From positions 930,001 to 994,000 of the forward strand of contig NC_013946.1 of NCBI RefSeq assembly GCF_000024425.1: a DNA stretch of 64,000 bases, read 5' to 3'. This DNA is from Meiothermus ruber DSM 1279 (GTDB lineage: Bacteria; Deinococcota; Deinococci; Deinococcales; Thermaceae). The notes under the pieces are model-generated. The model made no database searches. It saw only the letters and a list, made by a program, of their open reading frames with translations, and was not told the DNA's origin. Within the stretch, counting starts at the first letter, position 1. Every line of letters begins with the position of its first letter. Below are positions 62,833 to 64,000 of the stretch, one piece after another. The position numbers were made by a program, and so were the translations under genes.

Positions 62833-64000
62833 CTATACCTTCACCGGCTCTTCCACTACAGCTCCGGCCCACTTTACGAAAGTGACCTCGCGGGGGCTCG
62901 AGAGTTCCGGGTGCGTCGCCACCACCCGCACCCCGTACTCGTAGCTGCCGGGGCGGGCCGGGTGGTAGCTGCCGGTGTAGAGCAGGGCGTCGTTCTCCTG
63001 GCCGGCGTGCTGGAGGGCCACCACTTCCAGATCGCCGCTGTTGCGCCGCACCACCAGTTCGACCCGTAGGGTCTTGGTAGGGACGCCGTAGGCCTGCACA
63101 AAGGCCCGCAGTTGCAGGGGCTGGTTGATGGTGGTGGAGGGGGCCTCCACCCAGACTTTTACGTTGTCCCAGGCGCTTTGCACCTGTTTTTTCCAGTCTG
63201 CTACTTCTTTGAGTGCTGCGGCGTTTTTCTCCAGAAGGTGCGCCGAGCGCTGGGCCAGCGGGGTATAGAACTTGCGGTGATACTCGTCCACCATGCGCTG
63301 GGCCGAGTAGGTGGGGCCACAGGTGCGGATGCTGTCGCGCACCATAGCCAGCCAGCCGCTGGGGGTGCCCACCGCGCCCCGGGCGTAGAACAGCGGGATG
63401 ATCTTGTACTGCAGGGTATCGTAGAAGCTCTGGGCGTCGGCGTAATCCTGGGCTTCTTCGGTGGCGTAGGTGCGACCGTCGCCAATGGCCCAGCCGTTGG
63501 TGGTGTTGAAAGCCTCGGCCCACCAGCCGTCCAGAACCGAGAAGTTCAAAGCGCCGTTCAGGGCCGCCTTCATGCCCGAGGTGCCCGAGGCCTCCATGGG
63601 GCGGCGGGGGGTGTTGAGCCAGACGTCCACCCCCTGCACCAGGGTGCGGGCCAGGCCTATGTCGTAATCCTCGAGCAGAATCATCTTGTCCTCGAGGCCC
63701 AGTCCCTTGATTTTCTCGGCCAGCTTCTTGATGAACTCCTTGCCGGGCTCGTCCTTGGGGTGGGCTTTACCGGCGAACACAAACTGCACCGGCAGGGGGC
63801 CATTCAAAATGGAGACCAGCCGATCGGGGTCGGTGAACATCAGGATGGCCCGCTTGTAGGTGGCAAAGCGGCGGGCAAAACCGATGGTCAGCACGGTTGG
63901 GTCGAGCACCTTTTCTGCCGCCCGCAGGCTGGCCGGGAGGTCGCCGTTGCGGCGGCGCTGCTCGAAGAGCCGGGCCCGCACCTCCTCGACCAGGTGTGCC
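62833..64000 (-). CDS. glgP: alpha-glucan phosphorylase, C-terminal part (runs off right edge)
   Basis: The last 388 or so codons of a glycogen/maltodextrin phosphorylase-family enzyme; the frame continues past position 64000, so the N-terminus lies outside. The sugar-binding and PLP-lysine region is visible: VLTIGFARRFATYKRAIL, PVQFVFAGKAHPKDEPGKEFI and RRPMEASGTSGMKAALNGALNFS. The C-terminal 90 residues form an added beta-rich domain (VWVEAPSTTINQPLQLRAF), common to the single-family TIGR02094-like phosphorylases of Thermus and actinobacteria. It releases glucose-1-phosphate from alpha-1,4-glucan. Confidence 0.93.
   Translation of the reverse strand, partial: AHLVEEVRARLFEQRRRNGDLPASLRAAEKVLDPTVLTIGFARRFATYKRAILMFTDPDRLVSILNGPLPVQFVFAGKAHPKDEPGKEFIKKLAEKIKGLGLEDKMILLEDYDIGLARTLVQGVDVWLNTPRRPMEASGTSGMKAALNGALNFSVLDGWWAEAFNTTNGWAIGDGRTYATEEAQDYADAQSFYDTLQYKIIPLFYARGAVGTPSGWLAMVRDSIRTCGPTYSAQRMVDEYHRKFYTPLAQRSAHLLEKNAAALKEVADWKKQVQSAWDNVKVWVEAPSTTINQPLQLRAFVQAYGVPTKTLRVELVVRRNSGDLEVVALQHAGQENDALLYTGSYHPARPGSYEYGVRVVATHPELSSPREVTFVKWAGAVVEEPVKV

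Overview
The window looks like a chromosome segment from a thermophile of the Thermaceae, most likely Meiothermus. The evidence is: a nine-gene V-type (not F-type) ATPase operon in the Thermus order G-I-L-E-C-F-A-B-D; a PilF ATPase with the long Thermus-type N-terminal region; a Thermus-type manganese catalase with all its metal ligands; futalosine-pathway menaquinone synthesis; high GC; many start codons lying 6-9 bases after a -10 box with no ribosome site (leaderless genes); and strong over-representation of the palindrome CTCGAG. No rRNA, tRNA, transposase, phage gene or CRISPR array was seen.

Layout. 1-4.0 kb (minus): GNAT fragment, pgk, gap, prepilin peptidase. 4.2-11.1 kb (plus): laccase-domain protein, HAD phosphatase, pilF, M20 peptidase, secreted PEGA protein. 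11.3-13.2 kb: divergent Mn catalase and OxyR (Cys199/Cys208 conserved). 13.2-14.4 kb: 23S rRNA methyltransferase. 14.5-23.2 kb: the V-ATPase operon behind a near-consensus promoter. 23.2-31.9 kb (minus): nrdI-nrdE-nrdF-metE-thioesterase-cbiB-cobD behind one cobalamin riboswitch. 31.9-34.2 kb: a DsrE-like gene under a Fur-family-like palindrome, small membrane proteins and a nitrilase-family amidase. 34.4-39.2 kb: aspartokinase, a phosphoribosyltransferase, malate dehydrogenase and malic enzyme. 39.3-47.9 kb: a tandem-duplicated HspR-like regulator, murJ, sbcCD, a DUF1385 protein, a KynB-like cyclase and mqnB. 48.0-50.2 kb: an AT-rich locus with three tandem 19-21-residue peptides and an ABC-2 exporter. 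50.3-64 kb: a PlsY/acyl-ACP-reductase-like fusion, two TerC proteins (one behind a yybP-ykoY riboswitch), an esterase, ppc, a Nudix/ribF pair, comF, mtnA, a class-A-beta-lactamase-like protein and the end of a glucan phosphorylase.

How the genes work together. One theme is cobalamin: a B12 riboswitch heads an operon of B12-independent enzymes (class Ib ribonucleotide reductase, MetE) plus two B12-synthesis genes. A second is manganese and oxidative stress: Mn catalase with OxyR, a Mn-type riboswitch before terC, and NrdI/NrdEF, a system that can use manganese. Central carbon metabolism (pgk, gap, ppc, mdh, malic enzyme) is scattered through the window.

Least expected items: (1) three consecutive micro-ORFs, each ending in cysteine with a second cysteine 5 or 6 residues earlier, followed by an attenuator-like hairpin, a perfect 17-bp tandem repeat and an ABC exporter; (2) an ATP-cone at the C-terminus of the ribonucleotide reductase radical subunit; (3) a PlsY-acyl-ACP-reductase fusion that keeps the reductase cysteine; (4) two HspR-type DNA-binding domains in one polypeptide, with 44 identical nucleotides between the copies.
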